Virus record (IMG/VR): IMGVR_UViG_3300017971_000139
Location: 1-39,626 of that record
Length of the DNA: 39,626 nucleotides
Source: a virus
Direction: 5' to 3' (one strand)
Below the pieces are notes generated by a model. That model did no database searches. It was not told the DNA's origin and saw nothing but the letters and a program-made list of their open reading frames with translations. This document shows positions 29,653-39,200 of this stretch, piece after piece. The stretch's first letter is position 1, and each line of letters starts with the position of its first letter. The position numbers were made by a program, and so were the translations under genes.

Positions 29653-29800
29653 AGCCTAAGAAACTTTTCTTCTTTTTCTTGGGTTTCTTCTTGGGCTTCG
29701 GCTTCTTCTTGGGCTTGGTTTGATAGTCCATGGCCTCGTCAAGTTCGGCCAGTTTATCCTCTTTACGTCGTAAATAGGATCCGGCAGTACGTTTCGGCAT
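29639..29800 (-). CDS. Small lysine-rich protein (53 aa)
   Basis: TAGGAGGACACTGTT precedes the ATG at 29800. The product starts MPKRTAGSYLRRKEDKLAEL, has an acidic helix, then a run of Lys and Pro with about 14 lysines in 20 residues, and ends KSFLGFTLE. It is the last gene of the late unit and overlaps the convergent zinc-ribbon gene by 14 bases. Such a tail could bind nucleic acid or membranes; a packaged internal protein or a lysis accessory are both possible. No family is known to me. Confidence 0.75.
   Translation of the reverse strand: MPKRTAGSYLRRKEDKLAELDEAMDYQTKPKKKPKPKKKPKKKKKSFLGFTLE
29655..29692 (+). terminator. Candidate early-operon terminator inside the convergent gene
   Basis: CCTAAGAAA (29655-29663) pairs with TTTCTTGGG (29675-29683), nine pairs with one G-U, followed by TTTCTTCTT. 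It starts just after the early operon's last stop. The DNA also encodes the lysine-rich tail on the minus strand, so the T-richness could be coincidental. Confidence 0.45.
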
Positions 29801-29816
29801 AACAGTGTCCTCCTAT

Positions 29817-30038
29817 CTATGTGGGTTTATCATATTCTTCGGCGATATTGAAGGTTTCACGGAGATGACGGCAGAGCGGGAGCACGAGCATATCATCCAT
29901 CTTGTTCTCGCTTTTCGCCACCGAATCCTCGACTATATCGAGAATGGCGTCAGCGGCCGGTTTGATCACTTCAGGCGTACAGAACTTGAGTAGGATGTCG
30001 ACTGCAGCTTTAATGACCATTGTTTGGACTGTATTCAT
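29817..30038 (-). CDS. Hypothetical conserved-looking 73-aa late protein
   Basis: The protein has a hydrophobic helical N-terminal half (VIKAAVDILLKFCTPEVIKP) followed by S-x-N-K-M-D-D-M-L-V-L-P and I/R-E-T-F-N-I. The S-x-N-x2-D-D-x2-V-L-P-L segment is a pattern I associate with small proteins near lysis genes of podophages, without known activity. The ATG at 30038 shares one base with the upstream stop. It could be membrane-associated but lacks a full transmembrane span. Confidence 0.7.
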   Translation of the reverse strand: MNTVQTMVIKAAVDILLKFCTPEVIKPAADAILDIVEDSVAKSENKMDDMLVLPLCRHLRETFNIAEEYDKPT

Positions 30039-30400
30039 TATTCCCTCCGAACGTTAAATGGTGCAATCACTACTGCATGCCTTACTTCTGGTTGGCTATC
30101 CGGACTGTAGTAGGTCATGCTACCGGTTTCTAAAAAAGCCCGCATCACAAATTTGAGTTCCATATTAGTTTGTACATCTACTGTAACGCTGCGAAGAGTA
30201 GGACCCAAAGTGGCAATTGGCATAGCGTAATTAAAAGAATCATCCACAGGCACTGCATAAAGAGTGAAACCAGTGATTTTAGCAGCTTCCACATCATCGT
30301 AATCCCAAGCTAAAGTTACATCGGCTGCGAAGCTAAGGACCGGGAATAGACTTATGACGAGTATGCTTATTAAACTTTTCTTTAAATTCACGATATTCAT
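30038..30400 (-). CDS. Exported beta-sandwich-like protein (120 aa)
   Basis: Residues 1-25 are a clear signal peptide (K-K-S, then a hydrophobic core, then LSFA before A-D-V), cut by signal peptidase I because no lipobox Cys is present. The mature part begins VTLAWDYDD and I-T-G-F-T-L-Y-A-V, resembling a fibronectin type III strand pattern. It overlaps the upstream membrane-protein gene by 68 bases, the layout of Rz/Rz1 spanin pairs, but it lacks the outer-membrane lipid anchor. A periplasmic role at lysis or superinfection is possible. Confidence 0.7.
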   Translation of the reverse strand: MNIVNLKKSLISILVISLFPVLSFAADVTLAWDYDDVEAAKITGFTLYAVPVDDSFNYAMPIATLGPTLRSVTVDVQTNMELKFVMRAFLETGSMTYYSPDSQPEVRHAVVIAPFNVRRE

Positions 30401-30722
30401 CCACCAGGAAGGAGCGTCGTAATAGCTCAGATTTATTTTCTATGACCATTAATTCAATTTCTTTAACCTCTAACTCTATCCTTTTGGTATCTTGTTGTAT
30501 AATTGCTACAGTTATAAATAGCCCTCCAAACATACCAATAAGGATCACACTTACCGGAATCAGCGCAATAAGAAACCGAGGGAGCCAGGATTGCATCTTC
30601 TCCACAGCATTCTCTACATTTTTAACGCCCTCGGCTAAGGTCGCGAGTTGAGCAACATGTGCTATATCGCAGATTCTACGAGGGGTTCCCGATCTCCTAC
30701 TGCTATTTTTTATGTCGTCCAT
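30333..30722 (-). CDS. Single-span membrane protein with coiled coil (129 aa)
   Basis: Residues 1-47 are soluble and helical. Residues about 48-76 form a long transmembrane helix (FLIALIPVSVILIGMFGGLF core). Residues 78-125 are a charged coiled coil (RIELEVKEIELMVIENKSEL). This topology is seen in XhlA-like lysis proteins and, loosely, inner-membrane spanins. It overlaps the exported protein gene downstream and the 146-aa gene upstream by 13 bases. It is the best candidate for a holin or spanin-like lysis factor here, but no catalytic endolysin is recognisable next to it. Confidence 0.72.
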   Translation of the reverse strand: MDDIKNSSRRSGTPRRICDIAHVAQLATLAEGVKNVENAVEKMQSWLPRFLIALIPVSVILIGMFGGLFITVAIIQQDTKRIELEVKEIELMVIENKSELLRRSFLVDEYREFKEKFNKHTRHKSIPGP

Positions 30723-31150
30723 GGCCTTTCCAAGAATATGTCTACTTGACGTATAGTCAGAGTGATATTCGGGTTGACGGCCATGTCTTCAAGACCTACC
30801 ACAAATCCCACTGGTAAATTATTAAGGTCCACCTCTTTCATGGTAGATACTATAAACATCCAGTCAAGGACTTCAGGAGTTCCAGCAAGTTCTTCTGACC
30901 GAATCTGCTGTCTTATTATACGAGGGACTTTATTGAGAAACTCAGTCATTGTATAAACGGTTCGCAGTCCTATAGGAATAGGTAGTACAGAGGGGTCAAA
31001 GTCTTGAATAGACTGATCATCTCCGTGATATTTTCCGTATACAATACCTAAAGACCGCGCATACTGGGTGTCCTCAAACAGTAGTTTATCATCAGGATAA
31101 ACTATAGCACCATTTTCGTCTTCTATATATGGAAATGATATTATTCTCAT
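30710..31150 (-). CDS. Hypothetical 146-aa protein downstream of tail fibres
   Basis: The protein opens with beta-like sequence (MRIISFPYIEDENGAIVYPD), has a helical middle (MTEFLNKVPRIIRQQIRSEE) and ends in strands (ITLTIRQVDIFLERPW). It has no signal or membrane segment. Lying after two tail-fibre genes, it may be a fibre chaperone or tip protein. The DNA is AT-richer than the ejection genes upstream, as in the neighbouring 303-aa fibre gene, suggesting recent exchange. Confidence 0.65.
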   Translation of the reverse strand: MRIISFPYIEDENGAIVYPDDKLLFEDTQYARSLGIVYGKYHGDDQSIQDFDPSVLPIPIGLRTVYTMTEFLNKVPRIIRQQIRSEELAGTPEVLDWMFIVSTMKEVDLNNLPVGFVVGLEDMAVNPNITLTIRQVDIFLERPWTT

Positions 31151-31172
31151 AATGGGCCCCCAATATTTAATA

Positions 31173-32084
31173 TTACAATATTCCAGTTATACGCATACAC
31201 TCTTCAATCCAAGCGTCAAAATCGGTTTTTAAAAATATGCAACTACCATAGTAGAGAGATACACTCGTAGATGCTGCAACCACGTAATCTCCCCAGTCTA
31301 TAATATGTAGCCCTGTACTATTGTTCGTTGGTAAATTAGTTAGAGATACCGGAATATTTAATCGAGCCACAGTTTTTGCTGGAGATATAACATCTACTTT
31401 ATGAAATGAATCTTCATTCGTAGTGCTATATTCAAATCTTCCTATGTATACTCCAGATATATCAGTCTTATAGGTGGCATTAAACGAACCAGCAGGGGAA
31501 TTAGAAAAGAAATTTGCAGGACTACCTACAGCCCCTGTAGTAATATCAATAATAGCTCGTCTTAGGCCATTATTGGCAGCAGAAGACGCCCACATGCGTA
31601 TATCTAAGTCTGCATGTTGCTGTATATATGTAGAAGTATCAGCTATTGCAGAGGAGCCCTTAAGCCAATAAGAGTCCGATCCAACAACAAGATCTGTAGC
31701 TGGCTGAGAATTGCCTATATTAACCAGGGTTCCTGCTTGATTTACACTAACAGTATATATAGTGCTCGGGCTTGTAGCTAAGTCAATAGCTACAGCGTAT
31801 ATTAGACCAGTAGCTTTATTATAACTATGGCAAAATCCTACCCAATGGTCACAAGCCGCATTTACATCTGTAACTGCTTTACTCCACTGTAATACACGAC
31901 TTGAATCATAGTATTCAAGAGAGCCAGTAGAAGTATTGGGTAATACTACATAATCACCGTTCTCAGAAAACCCAGGACACCGATTTAGTAGACCAAAAAC
32001 TCTCTGAGATGCTGAACCCAAATCCACATGAGGCAATACTGGAAAGAGGGTTTTACGACCTTTGAAAGCTAAGTTAATAGTCAT
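31173..32084 (-). CDS. Probable receptor-binding tail protein (303 aa)
   Basis: The protein is beta-rich with repeated short blades (DYVVLPNTSTGSLEYYDSS, GLIYAVAIDLATSPSTIYTV, GVYIGRFEYSTT and ending HIIDWGDYVVAASTS), suggesting a beta-propeller-like or similar repeated beta fold. It follows the fibre gene with the head-binding domain by three bases. It would suit a receptor-binding subunit carried by that fibre. The local DNA is AT-rich with different codon choice, as expected for a host-range gene that is often swapped. There is no enzyme motif. Confidence 0.65.
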   Translation of the reverse strand: MTINLAFKGRKTLFPVLPHVDLGSASQRVFGLLNRCPGFSENGDYVVLPNTSTGSLEYYDSSRVLQWSKAVTDVNAACDHWVGFCHSYNKATGLIYAVAIDLATSPSTIYTVSVNQAGTLVNIGNSQPATDLVVGSDSYWLKGSSAIADTSTYIQQHADLDIRMWASSAANNGLRRAIIDITTGAVGSPANFFSNSPAGSFNATYKTDISGVYIGRFEYSTTNEDSFHKVDVISPAKTVARLNIPVSLTNLPTNNSTGLHIIDWGDYVVAASTSVSLYYGSCIFLKTDFDAWIEECMRITGIL

Positions 32085-32087
32085 GAC

Positions 32088-33116
32088 TTAAATCCTCCAA
32101 TCACTTATACCGTCTGATATAAATCGTACTATTGTACTATCAAGAACGTTAAATAGCACTTCTGTGTCTGTGCCATTTTTATCTGTTATAGTATCCGTTC
32201 CTGCTCGTTGGACAGTAGGAGTTTCAGCAGAGTACTCGTCAGTAACTTCTACTATAACCCACCCACCTGCTGGAACAACTGATGCTAATGGGAGGGTATA
32301 AGTATTGCTATCTTGGAGTTCATTAATTCGATACGGAATGAGAACTCCACCTCCTGTTTGTGTAATCACATTAGCGGCGTTAATAGACGTCCACTTAGTA
32401 CCGTCGTCAGTAGTGGGATTATTTCCAGTATTAGCGGCAATCAGTGACCGCCACATTGAGCCATCAGTATAATATACAACTTCATTTTCACCATATGTAT
32501 CAGCTACATCCCATGTACGAACCATAAGAGCTCGCCAATAAGTAGGCGAATCGTCAGGGTCATTATTAAACTGAGAGGCCTGCAACGAGATATAGAAAGT
32601 CCCGTTAGTATGCCGAACAATATCCCCTATCTGGTAAATTTTATTGGCATTCCAGTAGTGCACCCATTCAACTTGCTCCCAGTTAACGGTATCCGTAACC
32701 GGATTGTTATTCTGGTTAGATTCAGTCAATGAAGCGTAAAACTTGCCATCTGAACCTTTAACAATATCACCTTCATTATAAACCGAAAGGTAAGACCAGT
32801 CGGAACCTAGGCCTTCACTGCCACCACCACCAGCGACCACAGGATCAAACATCTGAATCTGGACAGCAGGTGCTTGAAGTATGTCATCATTAGTATATGA
32901 GACTACCCGGTAAGACCCACTACCGAAGTTATTCGGACATCTACCAGCGGCATCCAATTGCAGAGGATTCGCATTCGCGATCGTTTGATCAACATCTGCA
33001 TAGGTGTCCTTGTCGGTATTGTTGGTACCACTTTCCGTGAACCTCAACCAACCGTTCTCTAAAGGATCACCTGCATCATCGAAGAACTGCGCGAACGCAT
33101 CTATGATTCTCGGCAT
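32088..33116 (-). CDS. Tail fibre/spike with head-binding domain and three sugar-binding-like repeats
   Basis: Residues 1-95 resemble the P22-tailspike-type particle-binding domain (F-F-D-D-A-G-D-P-L-E-N-G, then Y-A-D, A-N-A-N-P-L-Q-L-D-A-A-G-R, G-S-Y-R-V-V). Residues about 105-149, 153-197 and 201-245 are three copies of a W....Y..GD-I-V...G-x-F-Y-x-S-L...N..NP......W pattern, matching carbohydrate-binding module 5/12-like repeats. The final 90 residues are a beta domain. It should attach to the tail hub and bind cell-surface glycan; no hydrolase motif is present, so it looks like a binder not an enzyme. Confidence 0.82.
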   Translation of the reverse strand: MPRIIDAFAQFFDDAGDPLENGWLRFTESGTNNTDKDTYADVDQTIANANPLQLDAAGRCPNNFGSGSYRVVSYTNDDILQAPAVQIQMFDPVVAGGGGSEGLGSDWSYLSVYNEGDIVKGSDGKFYASLTESNQNNNPVTDTVNWEQVEWVHYWNANKIYQIGDIVRHTNGTFYISLQASQFNNDPDDSPTYWRALMVRTWDVADTYGENEVVYYTDGSMWRSLIAANTGNNPTTDDGTKWTSINAANVITQTGGGVLIPYRINELQDSNTYTLPLASVVPAGGWVIVEVTDEYSAETPTVQRAGTDTITDKNGTDTEVLFNVLDSTIVRFISDGISDWRI

Positions 33117-33125
33117 GTCTAACTC

Positions 33126-34829
33126 CTATTGGTTTCGAGGGTATACACCACCCTGTGATTCGCGGTCCATACGCTCAGCCATGGTGAGGCCCATCCGCAT
33201 ATTGGCGCCAAGTTCCACAAATCGCTGAAGCTTGGATTCATTCATATGGACACCTTGTTTGCGAACTCTATCCATAGTATGAGCTACACGCGACCTGAAC
33301 CAGGGTGAATTGATGGCTTTAATTCCTACCATCATCGCCTGGCCTTTGGGACCTGCAACACGACCCATCGCGTATGCGGGAGCGACCATATCCAAAAACG
33401 AGCTGTTGGGCATACTGTTGACATATCGTTGAACAACTTTATCGAGTTCCAAAAGCTCGCCCATCTCTTTATTGAGACCAATGAGTTCAGGACCATGTTT
33501 CTCCAGAATCTCCATCGCCGCATTTGCCACATTCATCTTAGCTTCTTTGCGAGGTGTCTTTTTCTCCCAGCCTTCATATACTCCCTTAAGACGTTCATAA
33601 GTTTTCCGCTTTTTGATCTGAACCTCTGAAGGCTTGAGAGTACCTTTATGTTCCTTTGACAGCTTCTGGAGGTCTCTCATTTCCTGAACTACGCCACGGT
33701 AAGCCTCGCCGCTTTCAAGACGAGCTTCTTTCAGTAAAACCCGAAAATCCTTCATCAAATGGCCTACCGGAATCTCAATGCCGTTAGCATCGAGATTATC
33801 AATAGCGGCATCAATTTTATTACCGAGGTCATTAATTTTGGTCCGGATAGCTTCAGCGCCTTTGATATTCATATAGATATCTTTGTCTAAAGCTGTCTGA
33901 GCAATGTCTTTCGGAGCCTTGAGAGACTTAGACATCAACCAACGAGACGCACCGGTTCGTGGGATAACATTACCCAGGTCAACTACTCCCTTTGGTATGG
34001 ACCAGACAAGTTCACCAGAAGAAGACTTCCGGAGAAAGCGTTTGCCTGCATCTTCAAGCTGGGCTAGCGCATGCCCTGTATGCTGCATTGCTTTACTTTG
34101 ACTCTTTGCCATCTTGCTAGTCATTTTAGACAGAGAAACCCCTTTGGTAGCAGCACCGGTAACCGGAATGAGTACTGAACCTACTTCAGCTACTACACCG
34201 ACCGGATCCTCAGCTACTGCTTTCTTGAAGGCCTCAATATCGCCGTAACGATCTTGGACGTAATCGAATACAGGGTCAGCTAAATGACTCATCCGCTTAT
34301 CACCCATAGCACGTGCTACCACACCAGTAATAAGACTTCCTACAGCCTCTGCCGTTTCTACTGGATGCCGAACAGCTTGATATATACCGGTGACAGTATC
34401 TCCTACATACCTGCCTGCACTTTTTGGCGCATTCTGAACAGCTTCCATCAGAACATCACTCCAAAGCATTTCAGGCTTATCTTCAGTGGCATTGAAGGGC
34501 CTAAATCCGTATGGAACTCCATGCTCATTTATGGGAATATTGGGGCCACGATTTGCAGTTTGAGACTGTGGCGGAGCCTGCTGTTCTTGATGCGGAGACC
34601 TCATCTGCATCTGTTGCATCTGTTGCATCTGCTGTTGTCTCTGAGCACGAGCTTGAGCAATTTGTTCAGGACCAGGTAGAGCTCCAGGACGAGGAGCTTG
34701 CGGTTCTTCTTCCTGTTGTGCCATAGCCTGCTGGAGAGGATTCAGAGGCTGAGCCATCTGAAAACCTGCAGGTGGCTGTTGCTGTCCTTGCCCTGCTGCT
34801 TGAAAACCCGGAGGTGGTTGTAATGCCAT
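33126..34829 (-). CDS. Internal virion (ejection) protein, 567 aa
   Basis: Residues 1-95 are Gln/Pro-rich and disordered (PPPGFQAAGQGQQQPPAGFQ and Q-M-Q-Q-M repeats). Residues about 110-260 contain a Gly/Ala/Val-rich, possibly membrane-active part (AVGSLITGVVARAMG, VGVVAEVGSVLIPVTGAA). Residues 300-500 are long charged helices. The position after the 472-aa ejection-like gene mirrors P22 gp16 behind gp20, so a pilot or ejection protein that enters the host envelope is likely. Direct family similarity is not evident. Confidence 0.72.
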   Translation of the reverse strand: MALQPPPGFQAAGQGQQQPPAGFQMAQPLNPLQQAMAQQEEEPQAPRPGALPGPEQIAQARAQRQQQMQQMQQMQMRSPHQEQQAPPQSQTANRGPNIPINEHGVPYGFRPFNATEDKPEMLWSDVLMEAVQNAPKSAGRYVGDTVTGIYQAVRHPVETAEAVGSLITGVVARAMGDKRMSHLADPVFDYVQDRYGDIEAFKKAVAEDPVGVVAEVGSVLIPVTGAATKGVSLSKMTSKMAKSQSKAMQHTGHALAQLEDAGKRFLRKSSSGELVWSIPKGVVDLGNVIPRTGASRWLMSKSLKAPKDIAQTALDKDIYMNIKGAEAIRTKINDLGNKIDAAIDNLDANGIEIPVGHLMKDFRVLLKEARLESGEAYRGVVQEMRDLQKLSKEHKGTLKPSEVQIKKRKTYERLKGVYEGWEKKTPRKEAKMNVANAAMEILEKHGPELIGLNKEMGELLELDKVVQRYVNSMPNSSFLDMVAPAYAMGRVAGPKGQAMMVGIKAINSPWFRSRVAHTMDRVRKQGVHMNESKLQRFVELGANMRMGLTMAERMDRESQGGVYPRNQ

Positions 34830-34839
34830 TAGTCACTCC

Positions 34840-36258
34840 TTATTGCCGCGGTGATAGTAACTGCGGACCATTCTGGACGTTGAAAGTCGATCCAGGATTC
34901 ACACCATGGCGTGTCATTGTAGCCCGAGGAACCTTATAACTTGGTATCAAGGCCCAGCCTTCTCGGCCATCTGATTTCAGCCACTGACCAGTTTCCTCAT
35001 TATAAAAAACTCGTTCATTGGGATCTACATCACCTTCCCAGACAGGAAAGTCATATTTAATCGGTTTGAGATTTGCAGTTGAATCCATGACATTGTCAAA
35101 TTTACCTGTCTTATCCATCCAGGCTTCAGGTGCAAAATTCTCAGGTACAGCGATCTGAAGAGGTTCGAATACCCCTGGTTTGCCTTCGTAGTACTTGGCT
35201 CGGTTATTATAATACCGAATTGAATTGTAGGCGGCTTTCTGGTTAATCAGTAAAACTCGACGAAGAGAGTCTTCAGTCATGTTAATATCACCAGCAGCTG
35301 CCATTCTGGCAAATTCCCTGTCAGCATCCGAGAGACCTGTACCAGCACCGAACATCTCAATAAGACGACCAGTCTCTTGCGCTGAGTGAGCCATATAAGC
35401 TTCAGTATTGGCGATGAGATCGTCATGCTCGTCAAAGCCGAATCGACTGACAAACTTGCCGAGTTCAACTAACCAATCTGATCCCCATCCAGAGATGATA
35501 CCGGAATTGATAAGCTTGGTCTGATCACTGGCGTACGAGAGCGACTGTACAGCATCACGAGCTTGTCCCTGTTGCTCTACCAAGGAATCAACTAAATTCT
35601 TCTGTAGGCGCTCGATACCGGCTGTTCCTTCGGTTCCTGTGTCTACATTAACCTCAACGCCAGCTTTCTGTTGTTTCTGAAGCCATGCTGCGTAGGCCTC
35701 TGCAGCCATCTTTTGGTATTCAGGTGTGCCTGGTTCAACGCCCATCATCTCGGCGTATCTGGCAACTTCAAGGTCAACTTCTTTCGGCATCGGAAGAAGG
35801 CCCATCATCTGCATCTTGGCTACACCTTCACCAATAGCCTTATTCCGCTCAGCATGACCAAGGAGTTGCATCTTCTTGAGTTCAGGCTCAAACTGTGTTC
35901 CTTTATACTTCTCGGCAAAATGATTGAGAAGCTCGGTCTGCTGAGTCGGGTCAGAAACGGATGCTAGTGCAGCTACGTCATATGCGCTTTGCTGGAGCAT
36001 ATGAACTTGTTGCTCCCGCTGCTCTTTCTGAGCGTTAAGCTGCATGGTCTGAGCTGTGGCCATATTACCCAATTGTTGAGCACGCATGGCTAGAGGATGC
36101 ATTGCGGCTTCACGCTCAGCCATCTGCTGCTGTATCCGCATATTCTGCTCATTCATACGGAGGGACTGGGCATTTTGTTGGCCTTGGCTAAACCGTGCAG
36201 CCACGTCCGGAACCTGTGGATTAGCCATAGCACCGATTAACGCATTTGATACTGGCAT
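34840..36258 (-). CDS. P22 gp20-like DNA-ejection protein (472 aa)
   Basis: P22 gp20 has 471 residues. The first 130 residues are Gln/Met/Ala-rich helices. The middle holds the pattern F-G-A-G-T-G-L-S-D-A-D-R-E-F-A-R-M-A-A-G-D-I followed by S-L-R-R-V-L, which I associate with podophage ejection proteins. The C-terminal part (PVWEGDVDPNERVFYNEETG) is a more compact domain. It is likely packaged and ejected ahead of the DNA to build a channel across the envelope. TAAGAGG precedes the ATG. It is the middle of three consecutive large ejection genes. Confidence 0.78.
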   Translation of the reverse strand: MPVSNALIGAMANPQVPDVAARFSQGQQNAQSLRMNEQNMRIQQQMAEREAAMHPLAMRAQQLGNMATAQTMQLNAQKEQREQQVHMLQQSAYDVAALASVSDPTQQTELLNHFAEKYKGTQFEPELKKMQLLGHAERNKAIGEGVAKMQMMGLLPMPKEVDLEVARYAEMMGVEPGTPEYQKMAAEAYAAWLQKQQKAGVEVNVDTGTEGTAGIERLQKNLVDSLVEQQGQARDAVQSLSYASDQTKLINSGIISGWGSDWLVELGKFVSRFGFDEHDDLIANTEAYMAHSAQETGRLIEMFGAGTGLSDADREFARMAAAGDINMTEDSLRRVLLINQKAAYNSIRYYNNRAKYYEGKPGVFEPLQIAVPENFAPEAWMDKTGKFDNVMDSTANLKPIKYDFPVWEGDVDPNERVFYNEETGQWLKSDGREGWALIPSYKVPRATMTRHGVNPGSTFNVQNGPQLLSPRQ

Positions 36259-36283
36259 AATAACCTCTTATGATTTAACGTTC

Positions 36284-39200
36284 TTATCGACCACCGAGAC
36301 CAACTGTCTGAGGCGGCTCAGGAGTGACTGAAGTAGGTTGAGCAATACCACCGACAACACCGCCAGCAATTTCTGCTAAACTACCGATACCTTGACCCCA
36401 GGCATTTGCTTGGCCGATAGTACCAGCAGCTTGATACTCACCGGCGCCTGCCGTATAATCAGCGACCCCGGATCCAGCTTGAACTGCTATATTACCAAGA
36501 GTAGAGCCTGTGTTCGACCGAATATTCGCGGAACCCGCACCCAATTGATTATAGAGTCCACCAATCTGAGTTCCCTGATTAAGATATATGGTTGCAAGAT
36601 CAGAGCCCAGGCCTGTCTGAAGTCCTGCGCGTTGGGCTGCAGTATTCGAAATGTCACCTGCAAGTAACTGACCGCCGACCATTGCTATATTTGACAGATT
36701 TGCACCGGCACCTGATGCAATATCAGCAAGATTCTGACCACCCATAAATTCATAACCAGCACCTTGTCCATAATAACCTGCGATATTCACACCAGCTGTA
36801 CCAAGGATATCGGCAATCGCTCGGTCATTTTGGGCCTCTAGTTGCATAGCTGCAAGCTGAGCCTGAGCCTGAGCATTGATCCGGGATGAAGCGATACTTC
36901 CAGCAGACGCCACCTGTTGCCGTGCTACGCCACCCATAACTCCTGCAGCTTGACCGCCGGCAGCAGATTGAAACTGTCCCTGCTGACCGGCGGCCTGCTG
37001 GCCTTGCGCAGCTACGGCGAGAAGGTTCTGTATTTGCTGTTGTTGTTGTGTCGCTGCAACTCCGATGGCTTGTTCCTGAAGTTCCTGTCGAACATTACCA
37101 CCGCCTAATCCGCCAATAGCCGCTTGATTACGTAATAACGCTTGTTCAGCTCGCTCCCGGAGAAAAGCTTGTCCAGGGGACTCGATGAACGCATCGACAG
37201 CCCCCTGTTGAGCTTGAGCACCCAGGGCTCCAGACAAGGCAGAAGCTTCTCTCATGGCAGCTTCACCATGAGAAGCAAAGACTTCAAGCTGACCTACAGC
37301 TTTTTCTGTATAACCTGATAGTTCGGAGAGGGCTCTTTCAGCCGCAGGTGGCACTCCCTGAAGAACAAAGCGTTCAGCAGCGCCACCGCTAAAATTGCCG
37401 CCGCCACCACGACGATAATAACCAGCGCCTCCGCCTCCGCCTGGTCTATACCCAAGAGCTGCAGCAGCTTCTCTAGCATATTGGTCAATAGCTCCTCTAG
37501 CTGAACCAAGTTGTTCATGGGCCCGGCCAACGCCTCCCTGGATTGCGGCAGCAGCAAGACCTGCACCCATACCAATGTCTTGACGAGCTTGAATAATACC
37601 AGTCCCGCCCATACCTGCATATGAGGGGCCAGCTTGAGCTTGGTCGATTTGAGCTGGCGCTATACCAAGGGGGACGTCTCCACTTTGGAAGGTTCCACGG
37701 GCTAGCGGAGACGTAGCAAGCTGAGAAGTTTCAGGAGACACTGTAAATTCAGGAGTTTCAATTACTTCTCCTGTATCAGGATCTACATATCGTTGGATGA
37801 TATTCTGAGTACCATAGATACCGGCTTCTCCTTGTATCGGAGTATCCCTGACATAATTTCCCTCGGCATCAGTTTCATATATAACATCTTGAGTTAGTGG
37901 AGTACCCCAGGATTGTCTAGTCGAGGTTGTTTGAACTCTGTTACCGGCATTACTTACGCCTCCCCATGGAGTGTACCCTTGAGGACTTGGGCCACCTTGA
38001 TCTTGAGGACTCGGGCCACCTTGATCTTGAGGAACTGTACCACCGGCAGCAACATGACCAGCTAAACCACCGCCTAGAGGCGGAGTGAGACCGCCTGGTT
38101 GGCCAGCTACATTTTCTTGTGCAACATTTGCTAAAGCGCCTCCTGATGCTCCTTGAGTTTGCAACTGAGCCTGTCGCTGTTGCTGTTGCTGTGCAGTTAA
38201 TTGAGCCGAGTTAAAGCCCCCACTATAATTCCTAAGTAAAGCTTCACGTGCAGTCGGATCACCTTGAGCCGCTCTCCGTTGCATAATTGCAAGATCTGCC
38301 CTCTCTTGCGGAGACAGAGCCTGTAATTTAGCTAAATCTCCAGGAGACAAATTTTGCAAACCAGCCATTTGAGCTTGAATCATCTGTTGCTCAACTTGTT
38401 GAGCTTGCTCTGCGGCTAGTTCTTGTTGAGTATTGGCAACAAAGGCCTCATAACCGGATCCTGTACCACCTATCTGCTCGCCAGCAATTTTACCCATCGA
38501 GCCTACAGGCCGTGTATTACCTGCGGCGTCAACCTCATATTGATTACCTGCGGCGTCTGTAATGATATTAGGTTGAGCCTGAGGAGTTTGTCCAAGAGCA
38601 GTAGCTTTAGCTGCGTTTGCTTCTAGATCTTGCAGCCACTGTTCTCTGTTACCAGTAAGAGGAGTTGAAGGAGCTTCTCGGTCAGGAGCGACCTGCGGGC
38701 CTTCTTGAACACCCTCACCGACATAATTATCCGCAGTTGCTTCAGCTGCGTTTGCTTCTAGTTCTTGCAGCCACTGTTCTCTGTTACCAGTAAGAGGCGT
38801 AGGAGGTATGCCTGCTTGAGTTGCAGCTTGTTGAACTTGAGGAGGCCCTGGTTGAGTACTGCTACCACCTACATTACCTCCGAAAGTTGCGAGTAGCTCA
38901 TTCCAGCCAGGAGCCATAGCACCTTGGCCATACATGCCGCCAGCGCCACCTGCGGCAGTCATACCTGCAAAAGTTTGAGATCCAGGAGAACCTGCAGGAG
39001 GCAAACCAAGAATAGCCCGCTGCGCATTCTCCGAACCATTCCAGAGAAGATAGTCAGCATTACCCGTTGTCTGATGAAGCACGCGCTCGGCATTTGCTGT
39101 ACCCTGAATAATGGAATTTACATTCAGCTGAACACCTTGAGCAAAGTCTTGTAGACCGATAGAGTTCAACAAGATATTATCAAGGCGAGCTTGTTGTCCA

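Noticed and set aside
30038-30722. Classical Rz/Rz1 spanin pair
   Set aside because: Topology and overlap are suggestive, but the exported partner has no lipobox cysteine, so it cannot be a standard outer-membrane spanin.
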